Below, in pieces: positions 36,306 through 45,915 of a stretch of DNA of 64,000 nucleotides. The stretch spans positions 1 through 64,000 of the forward strand of contig JAPUEK010000081.1 of NCBI GenBank assembly GCA_027492585.1. The letters are read 5' to 3'. Within the stretch, counting starts at the first letter, position 1; the number at the start of each line of letters is the position of its first letter. Source of the DNA: Paracoccaceae bacterium. Its GTDB lineage: Bacteria; Pseudomonadota; Alphaproteobacteria; Rhodobacterales; Rhodobacteraceae. A program made the position numbers and the translations under genes. The notes under the pieces were generated by a model. That model ran no database searches, was not told the DNA's origin, and was given only the letters and a program-made list of their open reading frames with translations.

Positions 36306-37084
36306 CCCGCCTCCTCGCCTGGGCCGCGCTGCTCTTCGGCCTTCTCTATTTCTTCCTGCCGCTGGCCGGGATGACCGAGTTCTCGATGAAGATGCGGCGC
36401 GGGGTCTATTCCTTCGACGCCTATCGCGCCGTGCTCGGCGATGCGAAGTTTCAGGAAACCTTCGGCTATTCGGTGGCCATGGCCTTTGCCACCATCGTCT
36501 TCGGCGTGCTGCTCGTGGTGCCGACGGCCTATTGGGTGCGGCTGAAACTGCCGCGCGCCCGGCCCTATATCGAGTTCATCACCCTTCTGCCGCTGGTCAT
36601 TCCGGCGATCGTCATCGTCTTCGGCTATATCCGGCTTTACAACACGTCGAGCTGGCTGCCGCTGACCGGCTCCATCACCGGCACAAACTTCCTCCTGATG
36701 ATGGGCTATGCGACCCTCGCCCTGCCCTACATGTACCGCTCCGTCGATACCGGGCTCCGCACGATCGACGTGGCGACCCTGACGGAGGCGGCGCAAAGCC
36801 TCGGCGCGGGCTGGGTCACCATCCTCGCGCGGCTGATCCTGCCGAATGTGCTGGTTGCGGTGCTGTCGGGGGCCTTCCTGACCTTCGCCATCGTCATCGG
36901 CGAATTCACCATGGCGGCGCTGCTCGACCGGCCCGCCTTCGGCCCCTACATGCAGCTTCTCGGCGCCAACCGCGCCTATGAGCCTCCCGCCCTCGCCGTC
37001 ATCGCTTTTGTCATCACCTGGGGCTGCATGGGGCTGATCCAGCTCGTCACCCGGTTCTCCAAACACGAAAGGGCGAAAGCCTGA
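36302..37084 (+). CDS. ABC transporter permease (PotC-like), second subunit
   Basis: A 260-residue inner-membrane permease, partner of the preceding protein. The hydrophobic segments are regular, and the EAA loop is TLTEAAQSLGAGWVTILARLILPNVL (about residues 160-185). The ATG at 36302 overlaps the previous stop (ATGA); an in-frame upstream start would only add three residues. The stop shares a base with the ATPase start (TGATG). Confidence 0.88.
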   Translation: MTRLLAWAALLFGLLYFFLPLAGMTEFSMKMRRGVYSFDAYRAVLGDAKFQETFGYSVAMAFATIVFGVLLVVPTAYWVRLKLPRARPYIEFITLLPLVIPAIVIVFGYIRLYNTSSWLPLTGSITGTNFLLMMGYATLALPYMYRSVDTGLRTIDVATLTEAAQSLGAGWVTILARLILPNVLVAVLSGAFLTFAIVIGEFTMAALLDRPAFGPYMQLLGANRAYEPPALAVIAFVITWGCMGLIQLVTRFSKHERAKA

Positions 37085-38145
37085 TGTCCTTCCTTGAAAT
37101 CTCGCATCTTGAGAAATCCTTCGGCGCGAACCGGGTGGTGAAGGATTTCAACCTCGGCATCGAAAAGGGGGAGTTCATCTCGCTTCTCGGCCCCTCCGGC
37201 TGCGGCAAGACCACGGTGCTGCGGATGGTGGCGGGCTTCGAGACGCCAAGCTCGGGCGCCATCCGCATCGACGGCAAGGATGTGGTCGGGCAGCGCCCCA
37301 ATCAGCGCAACATCGGCATGGTCTTCCAGTCCTATGCGCTGTTCCCGAACCTGACCGTGGCGCAAAACGTCGCCTTCGGGCTGAAGGTGAAGGGTGTGGC
37401 CCGCGACGAGGCCGACAAGCGCGTGGCGGAAATGCTGCGCCTGATCGGCCTTCCCGATCTCGGCAGCCGCTTTCCCTTCCAGCTTTCGGGCGGCCAGCAG
37501 CAGCGTGTGGCCCTTGCCCGCGCGCTTGCCCCGCGCCCCCGCGTGCTTCTGCTCGACGAGCCGCTTTCCGCGCTCGACGCCAAGATCCGCGTCTCGCTCC
37601 GCAGCGAGATCCGCGAGATCCAGCGGGAACTCGGCATCACCACCATCTTCGTGACCCATGATCAGGAAGAGGCCCTGTCCATGTCGGACCGGATCGTGGT
37701 GATGAACGGCGGCATCGCCGAACAGGTCGGCGCGCCCTTCGACATCTACAACCGCCCGCGCACCCGCTTCGTGGCGAATTTCGTCGGCACGCTCAACACC
37801 TTCGAAGCGAAGGTGGAGGATGCGGGCCGCGGTCTCGTCTCCCTCGCCGGGGTGCCTCTGACCCTGCCGGAAGGCGCGGCGCCGGCGACGAACGGGGGCG
37901 CTCTCACCCTCGCCCTGCGCCCCGAGGCCGTGCATCTCGGCCGCAGCGATGGCCATGAAGTCATCCTGCCCGCCGTGATTTCGGATGTGGATTTCCTCGG
38001 CTCGGTGATCCGGGTGCGGGCGCAGGCAGGCGGCAGCACGGTGGCGCTTGACACGTTCAACCGCTCGGACACCCCGCCGCCCGCCGTGGGCGATGCGGTG
38101 GAGATCAGCCTGTCGGCCCGCGACGTGATCGTCCTTCAGGACTGA
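37084..38145 (+). CDS. ABC transporter ATP-binding protein (PotA/FbpC-like)
   Basis: A 353-residue ATPase subunit. Walker A is GPSGCGKT (residues 36-43), the Q-loop is at VFQSYALFPNLTV, the signature is LSGGQQQR, Walker B is VLLLDEPLSALD, and the switch His is in FVTHDQEEALSMSD. The C-terminal 110 residues form a TOBE domain (ALRPEAVHLG, VDFLGSVIRV), as in PotA/CysA/UgpC proteins. It completes the importer encoded from 34186. It converges with codA with 21 bp between stops. Confidence 0.9.
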   Translation: MSFLEISHLEKSFGANRVVKDFNLGIEKGEFISLLGPSGCGKTTVLRMVAGFETPSSGAIRIDGKDVVGQRPNQRNIGMVFQSYALFPNLTVAQNVAFGLKVKGVARDEADKRVAEMLRLIGLPDLGSRFPFQLSGGQQQRVALARALAPRPRVLLLDEPLSALDAKIRVSLRSEIREIQRELGITTIFVTHDQEEALSMSDRIVVMNGGIAEQVGAPFDIYNRPRTRFVANFVGTLNTFEAKVEDAGRGLVSLAGVPLTLPEGAAPATNGGALTLALRPEAVHLGRSDGHEVILPAVISDVDFLGSVIRVRAQAGGSTVALDTFNRSDTPPPAVGDAVEISLSARDVIVLQD

Positions 38146-38166
38146 TCCCGCGACGGAAGCCTGCGC

Positions 38167-39435
38167 TCAGACCCGCCGCCGCCGCACGGTGGCGGGCCGC
38201 CCCGGCAGCGACAGCCGCGCATCGTTGCGCGCCCGTTCCACGATGACCTTGCCCCTGGAGACCACCGCCAGCCGGTCCGGGCGCAGGCGCAGCGCCTCCA
38301 CCGGGTCGCCGGCATCGAGCACCACCAGCGAGGCCTGATCCCCGACCTTCAGCCCGTACCCCTGCAAGCCCATGATCGCCGCATTGTTTTCGGTGACCAT
38401 GGTGAAGCAGCGCGCCATCTCGGCCGGATGGGTCATCTGCGCGACATGCAGCCCCATGAAGGCCACGTCGAGCATGTCCGCCGTGCCGAGCGAATACCAG
38501 GGGTCGAGCACGCAATCCTGCCCCCAGCCCACGGTGATGCCCATGGCCTGCATCTCCTTCACCCGCGTCAGGCCACGGCGCTTCGGGTAGGTGTCGTGGC
38601 GTCCCTGAAGGGTGATGTTGATCAGCGGATTGGGAATCGCGGTCATGCCGCTTTCGGCGATCAGCGGCAGCAGTTTCGAGACATAGTAATTGTCCATCGA
38701 ATGCATGGAGGTCAGATGCGACCCCGCCGCCCGGCCGCCAAGCCCGTGCCGCGTCACCTCCGCCGCCAGCGTCTCGACATGGCGGCTCATCGGGTCATCC
38801 GTCTCGTCGCAATGAATGTCGAGCATCAGCCCCCGCTCCGCCGCCACCCGCGCCAGATCGCGGAGCGATTCCGCCCCCTCCTCCATCGTGCGCTCGAAAT
38901 GCGGGATGCCGCCGACCACATCGACACCCATGTCGAGCGCCCGGATCACATTCTCGCGCCCCGTCTTCGTGCGGTAGAGCCCGTCCTGCGGAAAGGCCAC
39001 CAGTTGCAGGTCCAGATAGCCGGCGACAAGGCGCTTCACCTCCAGCATCGCCTCCACCCCGCGCAGATGGTCGGGCGTGGTATCGACATGGGTGCGGATT
39101 GCCAGAAGCCCCATGGAGGCCGCCCAGTCGCAATAGGTCACGGCACGGGCGACCATCGCCTCGACCGTGGCGATCCCGCGCAGCTCGCCCCAGAGCGCGA
39201 TGCCTTCGAGCAGGGTGCCGGAGGCATTGACCCGCGGCAACCCGTAGGAGAGCGTCGCATCCATATGGAAATGCGGATCGACGAAGGGCGGCGCCACCAG
39301 ATCGCCGGTCGCGTCGATCACCCGCCCCGCGACGGCCTCCAGCCGTCCGACGGCGGCGATCCGGTCGCCCCTGATGCCGATATCGGCCACCTGTCCGTCC
39401 GGAAGCGTGCCGCCCCGGATGATGAGATCGAACAT
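38167..39435 (-). CDS. codA: Cytosine deaminase-like amidohydrolase
   Basis: A 422-residue metal-dependent amidohydrolase with the cytosine deaminase pattern. It has [14 protein letters not shown] (metal ligands His55 and His57), [37 protein letters not shown] and [20 protein letters not shown], where the catalytic Asp lies in the last segment. It would deaminate cytosine or a related pyrimidine or creatinine-like ring in the cytoplasm. It is the last gene of the minus-strand operon and shares one base with the upstream permease. The neighbouring BMP/Nup importer supports nucleobase or nucleoside salvage. Confidence 0.85.
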   Translation of the reverse strand: MFDLIIRGGTLPDGQVADIGIRGDRIAAVGRLEAVAGRVIDATGDLVAPPFVDPHFHMDATLSYGLPRVNASGTLLEGIALWGELRGIATVEAMVARAVTYCDWAASMGLLAIRTHVDTTPDHLRGVEAMLEVKRLVAGYLDLQLVAFPQDGLYRTKTGRENVIRALDMGVDVVGGIPHFERTMEEGAESLRDLARVAAERGLMLDIHCDETDDPMSRHVETLAAEVTRHGLGGRAAGSHLTSMHSMDNYYVSKLLPLIAESGMTAIPNPLINITLQGRHDTYPKRRGLTRVKEMQAMGITVGWGQDCVLDPWYSLGTADMLDVAFMGLHVAQMTHPAEMARCFTMVTENNAAIMGLQGYGLKVGDQASLVVLDAGDPVEALRLRPDRLAVVSRGKVIVERARNDARLSLPGRPATVRRRRV

Positions 39436-40382
39436 CACCGCTCTCCCTTGTTGTAAGGCACCATCAGCGCCGCCGGAACCTCCGCCCGCCGCGACATCAG
39501 GATCAGCGCGAGGATCGACAGGGCGTAAGGCACCATCAGAAAGACCTGATAGGGCAGCACGGCCCCGATCGGCGTCTGTTGCAGGCGGATCTGCAAGGCA
39601 TCGAAGCCTGCGAACAGCAGCGCCCCCAGCACCGCCTTGCCGGGCCGCCATGCGCCGAAGACGACAAGCGCCACGCAGATCCAGCCCCTGCCGTTGACCA
39701 TCTCGAAGAAGAAGCTCGAAAAGGCCGAAAGGGTCAGGAAGGCGCCGCCGACCGCCATCAGGCCCGATCCGACGACGACCGCCCCCATCCGCAGCCCCGT
39801 CACCGACAGGCCCTGCGCCTCGACCGCCGAGGGGTTTTCCCCCGCCGCCCGCACGGCAAGGCCAAGGGGCGTGCGGAAGAGGACGAAGCCCGTCAGCAGC
39901 GCCACCGCAAAGCCCGCATAGGTCAGCGGCGTCTGGGCGAAAAGCGCCTCGCCCAAGAGCGGGATCTTCGACAGGCCGGGGATGGCAAGCGGCTGAAACG
40001 GCTCGATCTTCGGCGGGCTGGTGACTTCGGGCAGGATCAGCCGGTAGGCGAAGGAACTGGTGGAGGTCGCAAGCAGCGTCACCCCCAGCCCCACCACATG
40101 CTGGCTGAGGCCGAACGGCACCGTCAGCACGGCGTGAAGGAAGCCGAAGGCCATTCCCGCCGCCATCGCCACGCCCACCCCGCCCCAGAGCGGCATCCCC
40201 TGATAGACCGCCATCCAGCCGGTGAAGGCGCCGATGACCATGATCCCCTCGATACCGAGGTTCAGCACCCCCGCCCTCTCGCAGATCAGCTCGCCCATGG
40301 TGGCGAAGATCAGCGGCGAGGCGATCCGCACCGCCGCCGCCCAGAAGCTCGCCGAAATCAGGATCTCCCACACAGCGCTCAT
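39435..40382 (-). CDS. ABC transporter permease, NupQ/BmpC-type (nucleoside class)
   Basis: A 315-residue permease of the branched-chain/simple-sugar class used by nucleoside importers. The conserved [27 protein letters not shown] is diagnostic for the NupQ/YufQ side. Later [40 protein letters not shown] is also typical. It has eight to ten hydrophobic segments. It overlaps the other permease gene by 4 bp and codA by one base. Confidence 0.9.
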   Translation of the reverse strand: MSAVWEILISASFWAAAVRIASPLIFATMGELICERAGVLNLGIEGIMVIGAFTGWMAVYQGMPLWGGVGVAMAAGMAFGFLHAVLTVPFGLSQHVVGLGVTLLATSTSSFAYRLILPEVTSPPKIEPFQPLAIPGLSKIPLLGEALFAQTPLTYAGFAVALLTGFVLFRTPLGLAVRAAGENPSAVEAQGLSVTGLRMGAVVVGSGLMAVGGAFLTLSAFSSFFFEMVNGRGWICVALVVFGAWRPGKAVLGALLFAGFDALQIRLQQTPIGAVLPYQVFLMVPYALSILALILMSRRAEVPAALMVPYNKGER

Positions 40383-41422
40383 CCCCGCACCACCCGGAAC
40401 CGTGTCAGCAGGATCGCCAGCACCATCAGGAGAAGCGCCACCGCCAGAAGCATGTCGGCGATATAGGTCGGCACCCCTGCGGCCCGGCTCATCGCATCGG
40501 AGCCGACGAAGATCCCGGCGACGAAGAGCGCCGCCACCACGACGCCAAGCGGGTGGAGCATGGCCAGCATCGCCACGATGATCCCGGTGTAGCCGAAGCC
40601 CGGCGACAGATCGAGGCTGAGGTGGCCCTTCAGCCCCGCCACCTCCGACCAGCCGGCAAGGGCCGCCAGTCCGCCGGACAGAAGCGCCGTCTTCACCAGC
40701 ACCGCGTTCACCGGTATCCCCGCGAAGCGCGCCGCCCCCGCGTTCTGCCCGACCGCCCGCATCTCGAAGCCGAGCGTCGCGCGCGTCTGCACCAGCCAGA
40801 CCAGCACCGCGGCGATCAGCGCAAGGCCGAAGCCCCAGTGCAGCCGCAAGCCTTCGACCAGCCGCGGCAGCCGCGCCTCCTTGATCAGCGCCGCCGATTT
40901 CGGCCAGCCCATGCCCATCGGGTCCTTCATCGGCCCCTCCAGCAGGTAGGAGACGAAAAGCAGCATGATGAAGTTGAGAAGGAGCGTGGTGACGACCTCA
41001 TCCACCCCGAGCCGGGTCTTCAGCAGCACCGGGCCAAGGAGCACCAAGGCCCCCGCCAGCATCGCCGCAAGGGCCGACACCGGCAGGACCAGCGGGCTGC
41101 CGAGCGCGCCGGTACCAAGCAGCACCGCCACGATGGCCCCGGCGTAAAGCTGCGCCTCCGCCCCGATGTTCCAGAGCTTTGCGCGGAACGCGACCGCCAC
41201 CGACAGGCCGGTGAAGATCAAGGGGGTGGCGCGGTTCAGCGTCTCCAGTGCCGCGAATTTCGATCCGGCCGCTCCTTGCAGGATCAGGCCGAGCGTGCCG
41301 AACGGCTCGGCCCCCGCCAGCAGCGCGAGGAGCGAGGCGATCACCACCGTCGCGCCAAGGGCTGCCGCCGGATAGCCGAGCCGCCGGGCAAGGGACGGGT
41401 TCGCCACAGGTTCAAGCCGCAT
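40379..41422 (-). CDS. ABC transporter permease, NupP/BmpB-type (nucleoside class)
   Basis: A 347-residue permease, partner of the NupQ-type subunit. The segment [34 protein letters not shown] and [36 protein letters not shown] are family hallmarks. Ten or so hydrophobic segments cover the length. Its start overlaps the ATPase gene end by 11 bp. Confidence 0.9.
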   Translation of the reverse strand: MRLEPVANPSLARRLGYPAAALGATVVIASLLALLAGAEPFGTLGLILQGAAGSKFAALETLNRATPLIFTGLSVAVAFRAKLWNIGAEAQLYAGAIVAVLLGTGALGSPLVLPVSALAAMLAGALVLLGPVLLKTRLGVDEVVTTLLLNFIMLLFVSYLLEGPMKDPMGMGWPKSAALIKEARLPRLVEGLRLHWGFGLALIAAVLVWLVQTRATLGFEMRAVGQNAGAARFAGIPVNAVLVKTALLSGGLAALAGWSEVAGLKGHLSLDLSPGFGYTGIIVAMLAMLHPLGVVVAALFVAGIFVGSDAMSRAAGVPTYIADMLLAVALLLMVLAILLTRFRVVRG

Positions 41423-42953
41423 GATCGAACCCCTGTCCCGCCATCCACAGCCCCAGCTCCGCCGGGGTCATGGCTCCGCGCGCGAAACCCGGCGACAACC
41501 GCCCTTCGGAGATCACATGGATCACGTCCGACAGGCTCTGCACCTCGTCCAGATCCTCGGAAATCAGCAGCACCGCCGCCCCCTGATCGCGCGCGGCGAT
41601 CAGCCGGGAATGGACATAGGCGATGGCCCCCACATCGAGCCCCCGCACCGGCTGGTTGGCCAGAATGATCTCCGGACCCGGCTCCAGCACCCGGCCGAGG
41701 ATCAGCTTCTGCATGTTGCCCCCCGACAGAAGCCGGATGCGGGCCTGCGGGCCGGGGCAGCGGACATCGTAAGCCCCGATGATGCTTTCGGCAAAGCGCC
41801 GCGCCGCCGCCCAGTCCATCCAGCCCGCACGGCTGAAACCGGGGCGGAAATAGCCCTCCAGCACCGCGTTTTCGGTCAGGGTGAAATCGGCGATGGTGCC
41901 GGTCTTGTGGCGATCCTCGGGGATGCGCGCCACGCCCGCGCCGATGGCCGCCCGCGGGGTCCAGCCCGCGACCGGCACGCCGTTCAGCTCCATCATACCG
42001 GAGCCGGGCCGGATCAGCCCGGAGACCAGATCGGCCAGCGCCGCCTGCCCGTTGCCCGACACCCCCGCAAGCCCGGTGATCTGCCCGGCGCGCAGGTCCA
42101 AAGACAGCGCCTTCAGCCCCGGCGCCGCCCCGCGGTCGGGGGTGGAGACCCCGGCAAACCGCATCCGCACCGCGCCGGGGCTGCGCGCCTCGGCCTTGGG
42201 CATGGCAACCTCGCCGCCAACCATCAGCGCGGCCAGTTGCGCGCGGTCGGTGGTGCGGGTCGCAACCTCGCCCACCACCTTGCCGTGGCGCAGCACCACG
42301 CAGCGGTCGGCAATCGCCATGACCTCATGCAGCTTGTGGCTGATGAACAGGATCGACAGCCCCCGCGCGATCGCCTTCCGCAGCGTCTCGAAAAGCGCCT
42401 CCGTCTCCTGCGGGGTCAGAACGGCGGTCGGCTCGTCAAGGATCAGGATGCGCGCCTCGCGGTAAAGCGCCTTCAGGATCTCCACCCGCTGCCGCTCGCC
42501 CACGGAAAGGGAGCCGACCCGCGCCTCGGGATGCACCGCGAGCCCGAAATCGCGCGACAGATCGGCCACCCGCGCCCGCGCCGCCGCCCGTCCCTGCCCG
42601 CGTGACCACAGGCTTTCCGTGCCGAGCCGGATGTTGTCCAGCACCGACAGATTGTCGGCCAGCGTGAAATGCTGATGCACCATGCCCACGCCCGCCGCCA
42701 GAGCCGCACGCGGATTGCCGGGGGCAAGCGGGGTGCCGAAAACCTCCACCTGCCCCTCCTCGGCCACATAATGACCGAAGAGGATGTTCATCAGCGTCGT
42801 CTTGCCCGCGCCGTTTTCGCCAAGCAGAGCAATGACTTCGCCGCGCTTCAGCTCAAGCGACACCGCATCGTTGGCCAAGAGCGCGCCAAAGCGCTTGGTG
42901 ATCCGGTCAAGGCGCAGGACAACCTCCTGCGCCCCCGTTGCGCCCGTGCTCAC
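41412..42953 (-). CDS. ABC transporter ATP-binding protein, double ATPase (NupO/RbsA-like)
   Basis: A 513-residue fused ATPase. The first domain has Walker A GENGAGKT (residues 45-52), LSVGERQRVEILKAL and ILILDEPTAVLTPQE. The second half has GVSGNGQAALADLVSGLI in place of a normal Walker A and LLSGGNMQKLILGR with ANQPVRGLD, where the Walker B acidic residues are degenerate. This asymmetry is usual in the nucleoside and sugar members of the family. The start is GTG, overlapping the binding-protein stop (GTGA). Confidence 0.9.
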   Translation of the reverse strand: MSTGATGAQEVVLRLDRITKRFGALLANDAVSLELKRGEVIALLGENGAGKTTLMNILFGHYVAEEGQVEVFGTPLAPGNPRAALAAGVGMVHQHFTLADNLSVLDNIRLGTESLWSRGQGRAAARARVADLSRDFGLAVHPEARVGSLSVGERQRVEILKALYREARILILDEPTAVLTPQETEALFETLRKAIARGLSILFISHKLHEVMAIADRCVVLRHGKVVGEVATRTTDRAQLAALMVGGEVAMPKAEARSPGAVRMRFAGVSTPDRGAAPGLKALSLDLRAGQITGLAGVSGNGQAALADLVSGLIRPGSGMMELNGVPVAGWTPRAAIGAGVARIPEDRHKTGTIADFTLTENAVLEGYFRPGFSRAGWMDWAAARRFAESIIGAYDVRCPGPQARIRLLSGGNMQKLILGRVLEPGPEIILANQPVRGLDVGAIAYVHSRLIAARDQGAAVLLISEDLDEVQSLSDVIHVISEGRLSPGFARGAMTPAELGLWMAGQGFDHAA

Positions 42954-43960
42954 GTCGATTTCGGTTCGCTGTCGTCGATTTCCACGGTGAAGGTTCCGGC
43001 CTTGATCCCGGCCTCCCGCTCCGCCACCAGCGCCTTGGCGGTATCCGGCACCTGCGTTTCAAACGTGCCGAGCGGGGCAAGCGAGCAGCCGCCCGCGTTC
43101 ATGTAGGAATAGATCCCGTAGTTTTCCGCCTTGAAAGCGCCGGCGTTGATCGCCTCGATGGCCTTCTGCAAGGTCGGTTCGAAATGCCAGAGCGCCGAGG
43201 CCACCACCGTCTGCGGATAATCTGCCTGCGTGTCGATCACGTTGCCGATGGCCAGAACCCCGCGTTCCTTCGCGGCATCCGACACGCCGAAGCGTTCGGC
43301 ATAAAGCAGGTCCGCGCCGCCGTCGATCATGGCAAAGGCGGTCTCCTTGGCCTTCGGCGGATCGAACCACGAGCCGATGAAGCTGACCTGGAATTTGATC
43401 TCCGGATTGACCTCGCGCGCGCCCTTCATGAAGGCGTTCATCAGCCGGTTCACTTCCGGGATCGGGAAGCCGCCCACCATGCCGATATTGCCCTTGGTCA
43501 TCGCCCCGGCGATCAGACCCGAAAGGTAGGCCGCATCCTGGATATAGTTGTCGAAGACGGAAAGGTTCGGGGTCGCCTCGTCCGGCGGAAAGCTGGAACC
43601 GAGAAGGAAAGCCACGTCAGGATATTCCGCGGCGACCTCACGCGCCTCCTGCTCAGCGCCAAAGATCTCGCCGACGATGAGCTTGACGCCGCTTTCGCAA
43701 TATTCGCGCAGCACGCGCGGGTAGTCGGTGTTGGCGACGTTTTCGGTATAGGTGTAATCCACCTGCCCCGCCGCCTTGGCCGCCTCGGCGGCGGTATGGA
43801 TGCGGCTCACCCATTGCTGCTCCACCGGGACGGTATAGACCCCCGCCATCTTGATCGGCTCCGCCGCCATGCCGCGCCGGGGCAATACCCCCGCCGCGAA
43901 GGCTGCCGCACCGCTGAGCATCAGGCCACGGCGCGACACCGTAAACAGTCCCTTGGTCAT
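42950..43960 (-). CDS. BMP-family substrate-binding protein (nucleoside/nucleobase importer)
   Basis: A 336-residue binding protein of the basic membrane protein (PnrA-like) family. The N-terminus MTKGLFTVSRRGLMLSGAAA has a twin arginine (SRRGLML) and a hydrophobic stretch ending GMAAEP, so Tat export is likely. Family features include IKMAGVYTVPVEQQWVSRIH and AYLSGLIAGAMTKGNIGMVGGFPIPEVNR. The start at 43960 is preferred to a longer reading frame because it gives the signal peptide and has AGGTGATG upstream. It is the first gene of the operon; the downstream cytosine deaminase suggests a pyrimidine ligand. Confidence 0.9.
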   Translation of the reverse strand: MTKGLFTVSRRGLMLSGAAAFAAGVLPRRGMAAEPIKMAGVYTVPVEQQWVSRIHTAAEAAKAAGQVDYTYTENVANTDYPRVLREYCESGVKLIVGEIFGAEQEAREVAAEYPDVAFLLGSSFPPDEATPNLSVFDNYIQDAAYLSGLIAGAMTKGNIGMVGGFPIPEVNRLMNAFMKGAREVNPEIKFQVSFIGSWFDPPKAKETAFAMIDGGADLLYAERFGVSDAAKERGVLAIGNVIDTQADYPQTVVASALWHFEPTLQKAIEAINAGAFKAENYGIYSYMNAGGCSLAPLGTFETQVPDTAKALVAEREAGIKAGTFTVEIDDSEPKST

Positions 43961-44008
43961 CACATCACCTATCCCTGTTGAGGTCTTTGGGGTCTTGTTC
44001 TGGGTCTT

Positions 44009-44028
44009 GTTTGACCGGACGGTAAAAC
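44009..44028 (-). promoter_or_regulatory. RutR-like palindromic operator upstream of the BMP operon
   Basis: GTTTGACCGGACGGTAAAAC is a 20-bp palindrome with 9-bp arms and a single mismatch, 49 bp before the binding-protein start. Its core TTGACC-N4-GGTAAA resembles the RutR site TTGACCAnnTGGTCAA used in pyrimidine control. The resemblance fits an operon with cytosine deaminase. The regulator itself is not in the window. Confidence 0.5.
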
Positions 44029-44156
44029 TTATCGCCGATTCGGCACAAGCGCCCTGTGACGGTTCCATGACGCAAGGTCAGCCGAAACGCCGGTTTCTCC
44101 GGCATCTGCCCGGATTTTCCGCACCCGATCCCCCAAACGGGCGAAATCCGCCCGCT

Positions 44157-45032
44157 TCAGCCTGCGGAGAAGGCCGCATAGGCCTCGCGGTAGCGGCCCA
44201 TCGTTTCCTCGGTATAGCGGACGAAATCGACATCCAGCGTCGAATGGATCTCCGAGACCATGCTCCACAGCGCCTCGCGCAGCGCCGCCGCCGCCTTCAT
44301 CGCCAGATAGCTGCGCCAGAGCCCGGCATCGACCCGGCCGAAATAACGCTCCACCAGCCCCGCCTCCTGGATCGGATCGAGCCCGGCGTTGGCCGCCAGC
44401 CCGCCAAGGTCGAAGAGCGGGGAATTGAAGCCCGCATAATCCCAGTCGATCAGCCAGAGCCGCGTGCCGTCATCGAGGAAATTCGCCGGCAGCAGGTCAT
44501 TGTGGCCGAAAACGAGGTCGATCGGTCCGACCGCCGCCTCCAGCGTCTCCGCCTCGGCCATCAGGGCGGCAAGGGCGCCGAAATGCCGACTGCCGCCCTC
44601 GCGCAGGGTGGCAGCATAGTCGCGCAGCACATGGAAGACCCAGAAGCTCAGCACCGGACCGCGCAGGTGACGGGGAATCTCCCGATGCGCCCGCGTCACA
44701 AGGTCGAGCGCTTTGGCCAGCATCGCGTCCTGCCGCAGATCCTCCGCCGCGAGAGTGCGCGCCTCGATGTAATCGACGACCAGCAGCCCCGGCGCCTGAT
44801 AGAGCACCGCAGGAGAGATCCCCGCCGCATGGGCTGCGCGGCTCGCCGCCAGCTCGTTGAAGCGCATGACCTGATGGACCGGAATATCCTCGCCGATCCG
44901 CACCACGGCACGGCGGCGGGCATCGCTGACCAGAAGATTGACGTTGGTGATGCCGCCGGTCAGCGGCTCCACCCGGATCGGGCCTTCCCAGATCGGCAGC
45001 GCCGCAATCCGTTCGCTGATCTCCATCGCCAT
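44157..45032 (-). CDS. Choline/ethanolamine kinase-like phosphotransferase
   Basis: A 291-residue kinase-fold protein of the APH/choline kinase group. The Brenner-type catalytic loop is VFGHNDLLPANFLDD (about residues 172-186), and the metal-binding Asp is in LIDWDYAGFNSPLFDLGG, both as in choline kinases. LTGGITNVNLLV is the nucleotide-binding strand region. A substrate such as choline, ethanolamine or an amino sugar is possible; the sequence does not decide. It starts 7 bp after the soeC stop and may be co-transcribed, though no functional link with sulfite oxidation is known. Confidence 0.8.
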   Translation of the reverse strand: MAMEISERIAALPIWEGPIRVEPLTGGITNVNLLVSDARRRAVVRIGEDIPVHQVMRFNELAASRAAHAAGISPAVLYQAPGLLVVDYIEARTLAAEDLRQDAMLAKALDLVTRAHREIPRHLRGPVLSFWVFHVLRDYAATLREGGSRHFGALAALMAEAETLEAAVGPIDLVFGHNDLLPANFLDDGTRLWLIDWDYAGFNSPLFDLGGLAANAGLDPIQEAGLVERYFGRVDAGLWRSYLAMKAAAALREALWSMVSEIHSTLDVDFVRYTEETMGRYREAYAAFSAG

Positions 45033-45039
45033 CCCCCGC

Positions 45040-45915
45040 TCAGCGTTTGCCGTAGTAGAGCCCCACTACATGCTCGGCTTCTGCAAAAAACAACCACCGC
45101 GCGGCGAGGGCGCCGAGAAGATGGCTGGCCACCGCAAGCCCCACGACCCAGAGACGCCCCGGACCAAGCACCAGAAGCGCTGCCGGAACCAGCGTGGAGA
45201 ACAGCAGCGCCAGCACCCGCAGTCGTTCCGCATGTTTGCGCCCGACGACGAAAATCATCTCGCGCATCAGATAGTTGCCGGCGGTATGGGCCTGCTCGAA
45301 GACGGTGACGGAACCGATGGCCCCAAGCCCCGTCGCCGTGCCGAGCGTGGCGCCGACCTCGGCAAAGCGCCGGTCGCCGATGCGGAAAGCGGCGATCAGC
45401 ACGACGAGAAGGATCACGCAGAAGACCACCGCGACCCGCGGCTCCCCCGCCATCACCGCCCCGCCGGTGGCGGCAAAGCCGAGGAACAGCGCCGGGGTGA
45501 CGGGATGATTCCACCGCGGCACGGTGCGAAGCTGGGTGTAGATCATCGAGGTGGTGAAGACCGTCACCGCGCACATCACCGCCCCCGCCCAGCCGATCTG
45601 GCGGGGCCAGCCAAGGCCGAGCCAATCCGACAACGCCACCGGCGCGAGGAGAAAAAGCGTGGTCACCGCCGCCCAGCCCTCGCGGCTGAGCCAGCTCGTC
45701 CGCCATTGGGTGAAGGCGCGCAAGGCGCGCTGCGGATTGCCGAGATGCGCGGTCGAGGCGATCAGCCCGCCGACCGCCGCCGCATAGCCGATCCCCCAGA
45801 GAGCGAAGGCCGCCCAGCCCGCAGGCTGCACGAGGCCAAGGCCGAGAAAGGCCAGAAAGCCGAAGCCGAAGCCGGAAAAGACCGTGAAGAGAATGACGGA
45901 AGGGGCCGGATTCAT
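45040..45915 (-). CDS. soeC: Sulfite dehydrogenase membrane anchor SoeC (DmsC family)
   Basis: A 291-residue integral membrane protein of the DmsC family with eight hydrophobic segments, starting PSVILFTVFSGFGFGFLAFLGLGL. It anchors the iron-sulfur and molybdenum subunits at the cytoplasmic side of the inner membrane and passes electrons to quinone. STAHLGNPQRALRAFTQWRTSWLSREG is a conserved DmsC segment. It follows soeB immediately. The DMSO reductase anchor is the alternative; the missing Tat signal on the large subunit and the adjacent sulfite-producing genes favour SoeC. Confidence 0.82.
   Translation of the reverse strand: MNPAPSVILFTVFSGFGFGFLAFLGLGLVQPAGWAAFALWGIGYAAAVGGLIASTAHLGNPQRALRAFTQWRTSWLSREGWAAVTTLFLLAPVALSDWLGLGWPRQIGWAGAVMCAVTVFTTSMIYTQLRTVPRWNHPVTPALFLGFAATGGAVMAGEPRVAVVFCVILLVVLIAAFRIGDRRFAEVGATLGTATGLGAIGSVTVFEQAHTAGNYLMREMIFVVGRKHAERLRVLALLFSTLVPAALLVLGPGRLWVVGLAVASHLLGALAARWLFFAEAEHVVGLYYGKR

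Noticed and set aside
43961-44156. Purine or other riboswitch upstream of the BMP operon
   Set aside because: No conserved aptamer core could be recognised; the only clear signal is the DNA palindrome at 44009-44028.
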